This document shows, piece after piece, positions 11,820 to 23,596 of a DNA stretch of 64,000 nucleotides. Position numbers and translations under genes: made by a program. Where the stretch lies: the NCBI GenBank assembly GCA_015680905.1, contig CM027379.1, positions 101,545,001 through 101,609,000 of the forward strand, in the 5' to 3' direction. A model generated the notes under the pieces. It did not search any database and had not been told where the DNA came from. It saw nothing but the letters and a program-made list of their open reading frames with translations. This DNA comes from Coptis chinensis (lineage: Eukaryota > Streptophyta > Magnoliopsida > Ranunculales > Ranunculaceae). Within the stretch, counting starts at the first letter, position 1, and each line of letters opens with the position of its first letter.

Positions 11820-12540
11820 TCTTTACCCATACAATCCAAAACTACTCCTGATTTTAAACTAACCATTCTCTTTCTCAACAAAATTTTAAGCCCCCCATCA
11901 CCACTAATTATTCTACTCACTACAAAAAACAATAATTTGATTAGAAATTGAAGTGATGAAATGATGAGATAGATCTTATAGTGGGAGAGAGAAGTATACC
12001 TGGTTGGTTTTGAAGGCTTGATGTGTGAGAGAGAAAAGACTCCACCGACTGTAGTAATAATGGAAGAGGAAAGAGGATTCAACTCTTTCCGTTTTTTTGG
12101 TTGAACAGAGGTAATCAATTAATCAATCTCTGCTCCTTCCAATTTCTCACCTTTGCAGGTAATAATTTATTTGTGTTTTGATGACAAAAAAAAAAATTGA
12201 AAGGGTTTAAAAAATATCTATATAATTGATTGGGTGAGATTTTGACGAAGAGTCTTTTGCTATTTTTTTTTTTAAAAAAGGTTGGTAGGTTTAAGGAAGG
12301 GTTTTGTTGAGAATGGAAGCGAACTCGGGAGGTTTTTAGTTTTGACGAAAGGTTTTTTTTTTATCTTTTTTTTTTATTTCGTATTGTTACGCGAACAGTT
12401 CCAAAAACTGGGCGTGAGTTTGTTTTTTTTTCGGCCGAATTATTAGAAAAGTTAAGGTGTCCACCTAAGAGAAAAAAAGGGGCTAACGTGTTTCACTGGG
12501 AGCATTTTTTACTAGTCAGTATTAATGGTCTTTGATTATC

Positions 12541-12586
12541 TATGATGTTTTTTTATAGAATCCGTGCCGAAGGCACTGGCATTAAC
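12541..12586 (+). mobile_element. Possible Helitron 3' end
   Basis: A small hairpin GTGCC-GAA-GGCAC is followed 9 bases later by CTAG and then T, the arrangement of a Helitron 3' terminus (hairpin, CTRR, host T). An A|TC dinucleotide start is available at about 12538, but the usual TCTCTACTA start is not present, so the 5' end is undecided. Weak evidence. Confidence 0.25.
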
Positions 12587-12625
12587 TAGTACAGATACAT
12601 TTTTTGGTACGCCCATCAAACAAAG

Positions 12626-13600
12626 GAGTAATGCTATATGTACCAACAGTTGTACCAACAAATAAACACCAACTGACGTGTGATCTAATTTTCCTAAAAA
12701 CTCCATGCTGACTAGGATTTCCACTAACAAAGTTTACACTCCCATCCATGGTTTATGTCCAACACTTTTTTTGTTATATTTCGATGTACAAAAAAACCGA
12801 GATATATCGGATATATTAGAAATATCGGAAATATCCATTTTTTTGTTGATAAGTCAAAATTTTGTCTTGTATCGGATATATCGTCGATTATATCGAAAAT
12901 ATTATCAATATATCAGTCAAAGTCAACAATATTTGGTCAAAGTCAATAATATTAGTTAAAGTCAACAATTTATATCGAATATATGATATATATCGGTCGC
13001 TATATATCATTATATCGGAAATTACAAAATATATCGAGAAAAAATAGATTCAATATTCAATTGAGATATATCGGATTATTAGATATTTTTATCTCGATGT
13101 ACCCAAAAAATGATATATATCGACAATATCTCAAATATCTCGGCGATATTTTGGGTCTTGTGGACAATAACCTATGTGATACTTGGAGTGTTGGACATAA
13201 ACCATGGATGGGAGTGGAAACTTTATTAGTGGAAATCCTAGTCAGCATGGAGTTTTCAGGAAAATTGGGTAACACGTCAGTTGGTGTTTATTTGTTGAGT
13301 TCGTCTACCACGAGGATATCCCTATAGGGACGCCAGCCGAGACCGTTGGATCCGAGATCTAACGGTCCCGAAAATAAAAAACAAACCCATATTCTCTCTC
13401 TTCCTTTTTGTTTTTGATTTTCGGACCGTCGAGATCCAACGGTCCGAAAATAAAAAACAAACCCATATTCTCTCTCTCCCTTTTTGTTTTTGATTTTCGG
13501 ACCGTTGGATCTCGGATCCAACGGTCTCGAAACACTCATCCCTATAGGGATATCCTCGTGGTAGCCCAGATCTTATTTGTTGGTACGTATAGCATTACTC
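12626..13600. mobile_element. Mutator-type MITE with long terminal repeats
   Basis: The left end 'gagtaatgctatatgtacc' and right end 'ggtacgtatagcattactc' begin inverted repeats of about 145 bp (12626-12770 against 13180-13296 plus 13582-13600). A perfect 9-bp target duplication CAAACAAAG lies at 12617-12625 and 13601-13609, the Mutator-superfamily length. The centre (about 12790-13160) is a field of 'atatcgg/ccgatat' motifs with no coding potential; the short ORFs seen there are by-products of that repetition. The right arm is interrupted by a second element at 13297-13572. Confidence 0.9.
13297..13572. mobile_element. Second MITE nested in the first
   Basis: A 276-bp element with ends sharing 'taccacgaggatatccctat' in inverted orientation. 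It is flanked by TTATTTGTT at 13288-13296 and 13573-13581, a 9-bp duplication of the host MITE's own terminal repeat. Inside are two tandem copies of a roughly 80-bp block containing 'gaaaataaaaaacaaaccca', separated by 'gaccgt..ggatc' palindromes, so the single strand would fold into one long hairpin. The outermost bases of the two ends (gagttcgtc / gatctgggc) match less well. Confidence 0.85.
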
Positions 13601-13609
13601 CAAACAAAG

Positions 13610-14339
13610 AGACTAAAAAAACACACGTACTGCCGTGAGAATACCGCAAGTTTACATAGGCTCCTTGCCTGCCCACTGACGGACAGCGGACCATTAACAG
13701 GCTTGGCATTGCAGCTAAACCGGAATAGGCCGTATGAGAGCTTCAGTTTCTAATTTTTTTTTCTCTTTTGATAAAGTTCAGTTTCTATTTTCTAATTACT
13801 TTGATATTCTGGACCAAACGTCCAAATCTGATCTCTTCTACCGTTCTACTTAAGGCCGGGGCAACAAGCCCTTGCTACTCAAAGATACAATTTCGTCAAA
13901 GCAGTCACTGAAATGACACTAAACGTTATAAATCTGGGCCTCTAAAAAACCAAATGGTGAGGGTGTATTGGCCCATAAAGTCTATAACCAAGGGATGAGA
14001 TGCAAGCGCACCCATACATCCCGTATATTCTAGAACTGCTAAAACATTATTATCGAAAAAAAACAAAATGACACTAAACCATTCTTTTTTTTGGAGTCAT
14101 GACAAAAGTGTTAAATTAAATGTCAATTCACAATCGGGCATTATGGGTCCACATTGGCCTTTTTTTTTTGTTTCTTTTTGGTAGAGGGGTCACATTGACT
14201 CGTTTCTCTCAAATAGCGACTTTTTCTTTTTTGCTGGAATCTCAGTAAGAGATTTTGGCTAGGACGAGAGTTGCTTCCAACTTTCCAAGGAGTGGAGAAG
14301 TCTGTGCGTGTAACACTGTAACCGTGTGTACAGTAGTCC
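13610..14339. other. Intergenic, nothing recognised
   Basis: Moderately AT-rich sequence with poly-T runs near 14100-14190. No gene, terminal repeats or RNA gene were recognised. Confidence 0.5.
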
Positions 14340-14399
14340 TTATGTAAGATTCCACATTGCAACACAACCTGATCCTAATTGCACATTACGGTTAAACGT

Positions 14400-14900
14400 G
14401 CCGACCCTACGCTGTGAGTTAAGTTTGTCATCAGAGCTGCTTGTTTGAAATACTTCAAATTTGCAACCTTGTGAGTTTGAGTTCCTCAAGTTATATACTA
14501 ACTGTTCCGACTTCGAGATGCAATTCATAGATTTACTTCTTGGGAGGTGCCCACATTTGAAGTATGTCGCAATTAATCAATCATTTTGTGACGGCTGCAC
14601 AAATTGTACTAATTATTATAGTATATGTACAATTTATATTGGAGATATCGAAATCTGAAGTGCATTCATCAACTGGAGAGAGCTGAGATCAGTTTGTGCT
14701 GCCCTGGAGACAATGCCTTTGAACTTCTCAAGTATTTGATCAAGAATGGAATAGGTTTGAAACATCTTTTCGTTCATTACTCCATAAGAATTTGGTATAA
14801 TGTATACAGAGTTATAGACAGGATTAGACGGTTAGTGAAGTTAAAATTGAAAGTGGTTCTAAAGTACGCCTCCTTTACATCAAAGCCCCGTGAGAGCTAA
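14400..14900 (+). pseudogene. F-box/FBD-type protein fragment
   Basis: Two adjoining reading frames give FEFLKLYTNCSDFEMQFIDL and RCPHLKYVAIN, then LERAEISLCCPGDNAFELLK and NGIGLKHLFVHYS. The order (LRR-like strand, 'LL.RCPHLK', then 'LE.AEI...G.N..ELLKYL..NG..L') is that of the C-terminal LRR and FBD region of plant F-box proteins. The N-terminal F-box and the first LRRs are missing, and the two frames do not join without a frameshift or a lost intron. It is a remnant; the family call is moderate. Confidence 0.5.
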
Positions 14901-15477
14901 CACTTGAAGAACTAGCCCTTACAGACCTGGTTATTAAGTAAAAGTAAATTGTTTTCGCTAAATCACTAATAATTTATTCCATTAACAGATATAGCTTAAT
15001 TCCCCGTAACTTTTGTGTTTCAGTTCATTGTTGTGAGGCACATAATGTCCAGAAGAAACAATGTACTTTTTTGTGTCAAGTTCAGTGCGCGAAATGGACG
15101 CTATAGAATAATCATTCTCTTTAAATAATTAAACAATCTTTTGATGAAGAATTCATAGTAGTTAAGAATTACATTACAAGTTTTGTGTACAGAAGAATTG
15201 GACTAAATCCCCCCAAAAAATACAGGCAGTATCAAAAAAGAAAAAGAATGGTCAGACTGTAACTTAAATGTCTGGCCAGCAGATTGAGGTCAGAAAAAAA
15301 CCTACACTGGGTTAGTCCCTTCATCTTCGTTATTTGTCAAAAAGAAAAAAAGAATTCTTACTGAGTTAAGAGCACAAGCAGAGATCATAAGTGATTAAAA
15401 AGTTATGAAAATTGTTGGTTCATCAACAAACCAGAACCAAAGAGCAAGCAACTTCATGAGTTTTTGAGTTGGTTAAA
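14901..15477. other. Spacer including probable IQM 3' UTR
   Basis: No ORF of note. The stretch directly below 15478 should contain the 3' untranslated region and polyadenylation site of the minus-strand IQM gene; AT-rich blocks are present but no single signal can be assigned. Confidence 0.4.
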
Positions 15478-18099
15478 CTAGCAAGAAGTTGGGATAGGGA
15501 TCCTTGGGCTAGGTTGTCCCATGTATGCAAGCCTAGGTGATAGTCTGATCTTTGGGCTAGGGCGCGGGGAAGGGATTGGAATGTTGTTCCGATAGGTTCC
15601 AGCTGTGACCCTTGGGGATAGGTTGACTTGCTCAAGGGCTCGGCATTGTAGCTCAACCGGATAGTCCCTGACACACCCAATACGTGGTCCAGCACCTGTA
15701 CTCCATTTGCATGACAATCGTTTGGCAAAGTCGAAAGCTGGCACTTTCACTGTGCTTGCATTAGATACTGTTTGTTCTTCATCTTGCTTTGTGGCAGCAG
15801 TGGCCTCCTCTGTAGGCTTACTGACTTCAGCTGCAGCCAAATCTTCAGATGATGCAGTTGTACTGGTTTCCTCCACTGTCTCTGGATTGGAATTACCCGT
15901 CTTATTACTTTTGAATGAGTGATTATCATCGTCTACTGCATACCTCTGGAGATAGAATGAGATATCATTAGCATCTTGTTGAAAACTTTACAAACATTAT
16001 TGGGCCTCTGAGGGCAACCATATGATAACTTGCATATATACCCTGCACCCTTCTAGAGTGCAATGCATACATAAACCCAAAATTCTTGAAATGCATATGT
16101 ACATTTCTCAATGCATATACTGAGAAAGAAAGATCTAAGTACAAAAGTGTCAGAATGTTACCTTTACATTGGTGAGGTCAACATGGTGCTCCTCAAGGAA
16201 TCCGAGGAATTCCTTGAAATTTTCTTCAGTCGGGAGGTAATGACCACTGTATGGCCATATAGCCTATGAAAGGGAAAAAAAATATTTTAGGAACCAAACA
16301 AATTGAACTTCATATAAGAAAATGGGTGAATGCAAGATAATGTAAATGTATATACCTCGAGAACACCGTCATGGGCAACTAATCTACCAGCAGCTGTTAT
16401 AGCTCCTCCAGCAAGAAAACTGGAGTGCTGAAAATTGCCTTTCTTCTTCTGCCCGACATACAATGACCTTGACGTGCTGAGAACGAATATCCATTTAGAA
16501 CCCTCTAAACTATTCACTACTGTCCCACTTTGTTTGTATTGAAGCTTGCCACTTTCAACAATTACTTCATAACACTCCCTTTCTTTCTGCAAAGACAAAG
16601 ACACGAGACATGAATCAAACAGTGACGCCATATCATTGACAAATACTCACATGTAGTACGTAAATTGAACACACACAGCTATTGCTGAAGTTTTTGGGTG
16701 GTTAGAACTTACTGGTCCAAGATATTTGATGCATTGTCGTTGCAGATCACTCCTCGAACACCTTTCAAGATTTACTTCTTTTCCATCTCCGACGTCCAAC
16801 CTTCATAGTTCAGAAATGAGTATTAGCCTATTAGGAATTGAAACATTTTGAAAAAATAAATTGTACTATGAATATGTCTTCATGTTTCTATCTGTTGTTA
16901 CAATATTGTAAGGAGTTCTTACCAGTAGAAGAAAGGCTGGGTGCTCTCACTATCAAACCACACATCGTAATAGAAATGAAGATTGTGACCATAACGGTGG
17001 CGTGGATCAATCTACACAAACATAAGAGTCGTAAGAATAAGGCTTTGACTTTGATGTCATATAGATACATTAGACTTGAAACCACCATCAGCAGGTATTC
17101 AAATGTTTAAGGCACATCTTAATTCAAGATGGAAAAGATTTGGTTAAATGAAAATATTTAGTTGCTGTAGAAATTTTATAATAATGAAGGTTTGGAGCTT
17201 ACAGCTTCGAGCCAATGTTGCAAGGCCAACTTTTGAGCTTTCTCATCCTTGGACAAGCCCTTACCCACCTGCAATGATGAAAATATCATACTTAGAGATT
17301 GTCCAACCATATATATACCCTAACTTTCAACGGATTACTAAGAGAACTGAAAATAGTACCTTTGCAGCCCTGGTCCTTGCCCTTGACCAACGTGAAACCG
17401 CAGTTTCTTGCTTGTCAATGTTAAAAAAAGAGACCGAGCTCCGTTTAAGAGCTGCAAAATCTAATGCTTTCCACCTGTAACCATTAAAAAGTACAACTCC
17501 ATTAGACCACAAGGAGCATAGAAAAAGAAACAATAATTTGATAACATAAAACTACACTTAATTTAAAACAGAGCAAATTAGGAGGCTCACCAGAGCTCCT
17601 CGACCACGACAGCACAATCTGCAAGATTTCTTCGAGTTCTATAACTCTTATAGACTTTCTGAAGCGTAACTGCAGCTGCATCAAGCTCACTGACAGGCCT
17701 TGGAGAAGAAAGATACGCTGGCTCAGGAAGAGAAATAGTGGGCTTCAGTTTACGAATGGCTTGATTATCTTTACGCTTCGGAGTATTTAAACTAATGTTC
17801 AGATTGTCTAGAACAAGATCCTTGAATGAAATAGTTCTTTTTAGTTTCGAACGTTCAGGTTCCCATTTCTTGAAGGACATCGACCCCTCAGTCATCACCT
17901 TATCACATCCCTCTGACTTCAAATCAGTCTCAGAATCATTCTTCTTGAAGCTAAAAGTTCTCATTGTCATTTTTCCATCCTTTCTTTTGAAGCTGAAGGA
18001 TCTCAATGTAACTGTTTGCACATTCTCTGTTGATCCAAAAATCATACTCTTCAGAATCTCTTTCCCAGTTGATATAAGTATTGAAAGCGATAAGCCCAT
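15478..18099 (-). CDS. IQM-family calmodulin-binding protein, intact
   Basis: Eight coding exons on the minus strand: 18099-17591, 17474-17360, 17268-17203, 17011-16923, 16800-16713, 16586-16356, 16263-16162 and 15945-15478, all with GT/AG borders and compatible phases, giving 555 codons and a TAG stop. The product matches plant IQM (IQ-motif) proteins, which bind calmodulin without needing calcium. The IQ motif is at residues about 146-161 ([12 protein letters not shown]). A central conserved region follows ([55 protein letters not shown]), and the family signature [19 protein letters not shown] lies near 478-496. The N-terminus has four SFK repeats (residues 34-93). The start at MGLSLSIL was preferred over an in-frame ATG 14 codons upstream because family members start this way. 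The C-terminal tail is rich in SPR/PSP. The exact member is not assigned. Confidence 0.93.
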
Positions 18100-18875
18100 A
18101 AAAGTACAATCAGCAACTCTTCTCTTTGTTTCGATGGTCAATCTGCTCAGTAAGATAACAGAACTTTGAAGTAAGCATTTGCAAATTCTTGACCAAAAAA
18201 ATATTGTACGAAACAGAATAATTAGAATCAGACTTGATATTTAATTTGCAGAGAAAGGCGAGTTTAACGATAATTAACAAGAATGATCTACAATTATTAA
18301 CACCTCTGGACTTCATTTGATAATGGTGTTCATGACCTTCAATGAACTTGTTGACCTTAAGTTGTTAGATTATTTTTCACTTCAATCTCTCTAAAAACTA
18401 AATAAAACACTATCTTAATCTGTTTAACAAGAATCCAAAGAAGACAAATTGAACTATCTTAATTCTAACACTAACATAGAACAATGACAGATCGAGAAAC
18501 AAAAAGTTTGATTACCTTTCTAGTCCAAAAAAAATAGGTTTCAGAATCACTTTGCTTTCCTTGGAACTTCCTTTCAAGTTCCCTCACTTAAATACCAACA
18601 AAGATTCGAGAAGGTACAATATTAGTCTTTGGTACCTTCAAGCACGTATTCAAATTTCAAAACACAGAGTGGAAAATAAGAAACTAGTCTTTGAATCTTA
18701 CAAGGAATTTTTTTTTTACACAAGAATACAAAATAAAGTTTTTTCACAGCCAGTTTTCTTTGGCAAAACCCGTAGCCTTTTGAGTTGAAGAATTCAAGGT
18801 TCAACTTCAAACACTAATAAAAGATTTTGAATCAAAAGTGATCAAAGGAGAAATGAAGTTTGTCTTGTGGTCAAA
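18100..18875 (-). other. Probable 5' UTR of the IQM gene, with intron
   Basis: Between the start codon and the TATA box is about 780 bp. A plausible leader intron runs from a donor near 18516 (AAAG|GTAATC on the minus strand) to an acceptor near 18141 (GAGCAG|ATTGAC). Transcript data would be needed to fix it. Confidence 0.4.
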
Positions 18876-18903
18876 AGTGATGAACTGATGAACATGAGGT
18901 GTG

Positions 18904-18911
18904 TATATATA
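18904..18911 (-). promoter_or_regulatory. TATA box of the IQM gene
   Basis: TATATATA on the minus strand, in 'ggtatatatacacacc', about 800 bp before the ATG. It is the best TATA element in the upstream region and would place the transcription start near 18875. Confidence 0.45.
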
Positions 18912-20003
18912 CCAAAGTCAGCTGAGCATGCAAGTATGCAACAGACTCTAATAATGAGTTTCCATGAAAGAACAGAAATGACACGAGTTCTGTTATTCGT
19001 CTTTCTTCAACTTTTTTTCAATTATCACTTGGATGTTGTTTGTTGAGAAAATTTAAGACAGTCAACACATCCCTAGTCCCAGACGCCACTTTGAACAGCT
19101 ATTTTTTTCTACAAGTTTGACGTTGCATGCTTTGACGTTAACTCGTATTAATTATCTTTGGACCATACCAAAAATTACATTTCAAAATAACCTTGTCGTG
19201 TCGTGAAGTGAAATAATTTTTAGTATGATGATCTATTATTAATATCGTGATTGAATTGATGCCAACTTACTTTATAATAATCGACTATTTGCATATTGAC
19301 ATATACTTTTGTATCGAACCTTGTCGGACGTTAGCTAGGTAACGAGCCCACTCTGTAACGCCCGCCATTGTGTATAATCCAATGGATATCTTTTTATGGT
19401 TTTTACATTTGGTGAACGTACTTCTATTTTTTTTGGTAAAGAATACCTACTTCTATTATAGAAAAAAAATAGAAAGTATACAATACATTGATAGATATAC
19501 AATTGTTTTATTAATGCATTTTTCCACACGCTTCAATTATTAAATTTGTGCGAACTAAATAACTTATTTATATTTTATAGTACAACAAAAACAACAACAA
19601 TCGAGATAAGGGACCGTTACCAAAAAAAAAATCGAGATAAGGGACGAGAGCAACTTGTTATTACTATACAAGCTAAGTATACATCAGGCACAATTAGTAT
19701 ATTTCATATTTTCATGTGGCTATTTGTTTTTCCATATTATATTGTGGACATAAGGGCAGTTGCCGATATACGGTTGGCAGTTTGTGCATTTTATTTTCTC
19801 AACTCGGCATCTAGAATAATACAATTAATAAATAAAAAACAATTTTGACATATAACCAAAAAAAAAGGCAGTACAATATAAAGGTTAAACTTTATTTACA
19901 CTATATACTCTTTCTGCCATTCATATTCTTAGCAAATATATATTTCGCCAATTTCAAATTTTATGTCACTAAATTTGGAGAGGCTAATGAAAGCTGACTC
20001 TAA
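18912..20003. other. Intergenic, nothing recognised
   Basis: AT-rich with short homopolymers. It should include the distal IQM promoter. The short ORFs here have no recognisable content. Confidence 0.5.
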
Positions 20004-20505
20004 GAGCATTCCCAATGCAATTCACTATGAGGGGAATTTGAGAGTTTTCACCTTTGAATACTAAAAAACCATTGCTCAATGTAAAGGTGACAAAGTCGTT
20101 GACTTGTAACTAAGCCACAACGAGGGTAGCACTTGCTAATGAGATTTTTACTGAGTTGTGACCTTCCGATGGAATGTTTTATTCCGTCTCGTGCGTTTTT
20201 ATATATTTTTTCGGCTTTTTTTTCGAACGGAATGAAATTCACATTCCGTCCCGATTTCATTCCGACCCGCGTGTTTTTTCGACTTTTTTTTTCGATTTTG
20301 TTTTTTTTTTTTTTCAGATTGGATGTTTCATTCCGTCCGCCCTTTTTTTTTATTTTTACATTCAGACGGAATCAAACATTCTGTCCGAGGCTTATAGTCA
20401 CATCTGCATTGGGCAATCTTTTCTTGTTTTTCACCAAAAAGATACCAAAGAGGGAAAATAGTCCTACGTGGAGGTGAAAAAAAGTTGCTTGCATTAGGAA
20501 TACTC
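20004..20505. mobile_element. PIF/Harbinger-type MITE
   Basis: Ends 'gagcattcccaatgcaa' and 'ttgcattaggaatactc' form imperfect terminal inverted repeats, and a TAA duplication flanks the element (20001-20003 and 20506-20508), as for Tourist/Harbinger MITEs. The 502-bp interior repeats 'cattccgtcc'-like motifs and has no transposase. Confidence 0.8.
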
Positions 20506-20603
20506 TAACAGTGCTTCTTCTTTTTTGATAATAACTCTAAAGCGCTTCATGTGTGGAAAACCATCAGAAAAGAAAAACTTTGAGACCGTGTGAAATATAT
20601 ACA

Positions 20604-21661
20604 CAGTGGCAGAGCCAGAAAATTAAGTAAGGGTGAGCCACCCAAACAACCAAAAAAAAAAAAAAAATACTCATTTTTTTAAAACTAATATTTCAAACAC
20701 AATCACAAAACAAGTATAAGATAGATATCAAAATTCATATAAAACGGTAGCAATAAATATATTATAAAAAAGAAAAAAGGTGGGATGCTTTCGTAGAGTG
20801 TAACTATTTATGTACTTGGTATTTTTTGGTTTTTAAATATGATGAGAATTATTTGTTTAATGTTGTTATATGAGATAAGATTGGTTTTGAGATAGAGTCT
20901 TCATGTGATTTTTTTTATTTGGAGGAATCCAGTTCTGGAATTGGATCAACATGTATTTAACAAAAAATATTGAGAATCAACATGTTTAGCAATGACAACA
21001 CATTTTAAATAATTAAAGAACATGGAAAGTCGACCAAAATCGTCATTATCTTGTGTCTCTAGAGGTGGTCAATCCAACGCCAAAGGTACTAGTAAGAATA
21101 AGAGTGTTCGATTGAATTTACTTGGTCGCTACTCGTTTTGAAGAGCGAAAAGGTGTAATCGGTCGGGGATTAATCGAGCGACTTTTCATAATACTATATT
21201 TCATTACAAAATACTTATTAAATATATTTAACTTTGAAATGACAACATAATGAAGCCAATTAAAAACCCAATCAATCAATAAACAATTAAAACACTTAAA
21301 CAACTAAAATAAATATAATTTAAGTGTAAAACTTTACAGAATTGAGGGTTGGTCGGTGAAATGTCAAGTTAAATGTTTAACATTGAAATAGTTGAAATAA
21401 TGAACACAATTATTCGGCTAATCGGCTGAGTACTCGGAGAGTTTTCGATCCCGATTGTGATCGGGAATTAAATTGTTAGTCGGGTCGGTTAAGCAGCGAA
21501 TGGTCACCGATTTAATAGCCAATAGTGGGTAAGTGTTTTTGGGTGGGTTTGGTTTCTTTTTTGTTTTTTCTCTTCTCCTACTTGCTTGGGATTTTTTTTT
21601 TTTTTTGTTTGAGAAAGTGAGGGTGCGCCAGGGTGTACCCTACCCCTTAGCTCCGCCACTG
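20604..21661. mobile_element. Non-autonomous hAT-type element
   Basis: Ends 'cagtggcagagcca' and 'tagctccgccactg' are inverted copies of the widespread plant end CAGTGGCGGAGCYA. Adjacent 8-bp flanks TATATACA (20596-20603) and GATATGCA (21662-21669) agree at six of eight positions, consistent with an aged hAT target duplication. No transposase is seen. A more GC-rich block of 'cggtcggg' and 'gtactcgg' motifs at 21120-21500 may be a further old insertion. Confidence 0.6.
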
Positions 21662-21970
21662 GATATGCACATTTACTAAATATGTGCACGACGCTAGTAT
21701 TATGAAGTCTGAACTTCTTGAGTATTATGGCTCTAGTTTAAACTGTAAATGGAAAGCACATTCAATATCCCATAAAATAAATCCTTGGACCAATATTTTC
21801 CATTACACACCTTTAATCAATTTGTCCTAAGTTGAGGTTCATTAAAGTTTGTGTAATATCTCTACTACTTATAAAAGGCATGGGCAAGTTAGCTGAATAA
21901 ACTGTTTATTGGTTCTGCGGTTCTGCCTCTGCTTTTACATAATTTCGTAACACCGTGTTTATTTGAACCG

Positions 21971-22697
21971 GTTTTGTTTATGGGCGCGGTATTGGCACTC
22001 CTTTGGCAAAAAAATAATAATAACGGTTATTCTTTATATGTTCTTTTATACCCCACATACCCGATAGTTTTACGTCATCGGATTACCGCGAGATCTCATA
22101 TTCTACGGCAAGCAGTTGCTGCGAAATCGCACAATCAATGGCATCGGGTTGCCACGATATCCCATATCCAACGGCAAGCAGTTGCCGCAGAATATTTTTT
22201 TTGTGTTTTTTGTTTTTTTTTCACTTCAAATTTTGTATATTGAACACACACGACATATGTATACCTCATTTTCTTCTTTAAAATTTCTTTATACACTTCA
22301 CGAACAACACCAAAACCATGACAAAAAATATATACAATCGAGGCATAATTTTGCTATTTCGCGGCAAATATTTTCATATGTTATAAGAAAAACTTGTAAT
22401 CAAATTAATGAAGAAGAGTTTTAATAATCAACACAAGCAAAAGTTCTATTTTAGTTAACATAACCATCTTGCGGCAACTAACTTTTTTTACGGTGACTAT
22501 TAAAAAAAATTTAAAAGAAAAAATTATCCACAACAACCACATTCCGTAGAATATGAGATCTCGCGACAACCCGATGCCGTAGATTGTACGATCTCGTGAC
22601 AATTTCTTAGAGTCAGTATTTTTTATATGATTAATAGATGGTGCTAGCACATTTGAATTAGTCAAAAGAGTACCAATTCCATAAAACATAAAACGGG
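21971..22697. mobile_element. Inverted-repeat element, family unknown
   Basis: The left arm ('ggttttgtttatgg', then 'ggcactccttt') pairs with the right arm ('aaaagagtaccaattccataa'), and an inner stem pairs 22077-22120 with 22528-22572, sharing 'gcgagatctcatattctacgg' in opposite orientation. The left arm holds two tandem copies of a roughly 64-bp block with 'acggcaagcagttgc'. There is no ORF of interest. No clean target duplication was found, so the superfamily is undecided. Confidence 0.6.
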
Positions 22698-23587
22698 GGG
22701 TTAATTTTGTCTTCTGTTGGCCCGCCAGAAAAAAAATTACAAGAGAGAGAGAGAGCATAAAAGAATAGAGAGAAGCGTTTCCGTTTACTAAGAGAGAGAA
22801 AGAGTGTAAAAGATGAGAGAGAGAGAGGCGACAAGACTAGTAAATATAAAGGACCAAGTAGATCGATCAGAGTTTCAAATGGCCGAATTGCCACGTACGT
22901 CTTATACTCTATTGTGCCATGAAATCAGAACTTCAGAACAATTTCCATAATCAACGTGTCTTATCGTTGGCAATCTAAAAACATGTCTTATCGCTTCCAT
23001 CAATTGACTATAATCAATGAACAGAATGTCAGTCTGTCAGGAATTCTGATCAAATAGTTGACCCACGGGTGGCAAAGAGATATCTTATTTTTTGTGTCAA
23101 AATTATTATATATCCTGTGGTATGGGCATTCCGGCATTGTCACATTTACGTTCTCGATTGAATATGCTTCCTACATGCCAAACAGTAAATTTATAAAAGT
23201 GATCTAGATTTTTGCTATAGGGTTTGATAATATTATCCAGCATGAATCAGATTTTCAGCACGCAATGGACTAGCATTGGTCATCTAGGCCGACATATATT
23301 TTGACTTGGCCATATTATTTTAGATTAATTAATCTTACCTGTGATTTTTGTAATTGATTGTTCCGAGATGATTCCTGCAAATTATTTGGATGCAACATCA
23401 ATGTTACATAGTGCTTTTTGTGTGTGAGGGACGGTGGACCAATGAAATACCCCGCTAAAATACATATATTCAATATTGTATTCTGAAACAGGTTTATATG
23501 TCCGGAATTATGCAGACGTGATTCCGTTATGATAATGACACACAATATGATAAGAGTGCCTATGTTATTGGCTAAACAGCTAGCAAG
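22698..23587. other. Intergenic, GA-rich then AT-rich
   Basis: A GA-rich microsatellite-like tract ('gagagagaga') lies at about 22739-22835. The rest is AT-rich with nothing recognised. Confidence 0.5.
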
Positions 23588-23596
23588 ATTACTGGA

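Noticed and set aside
12705-13327. Several overlapping Ile/Tyr/Ser-rich ORFs
   Set aside because: They come from the 'atatcgg' field and the arms of the MITE; no coding sense.
18141-18141. Upstream in-frame ATG of the IQM gene as the start
   Set aside because: It adds a 14-residue piece not expected in the family, and the region contains a likely leader splice acceptor; MGLSLSIL fits family starts better.
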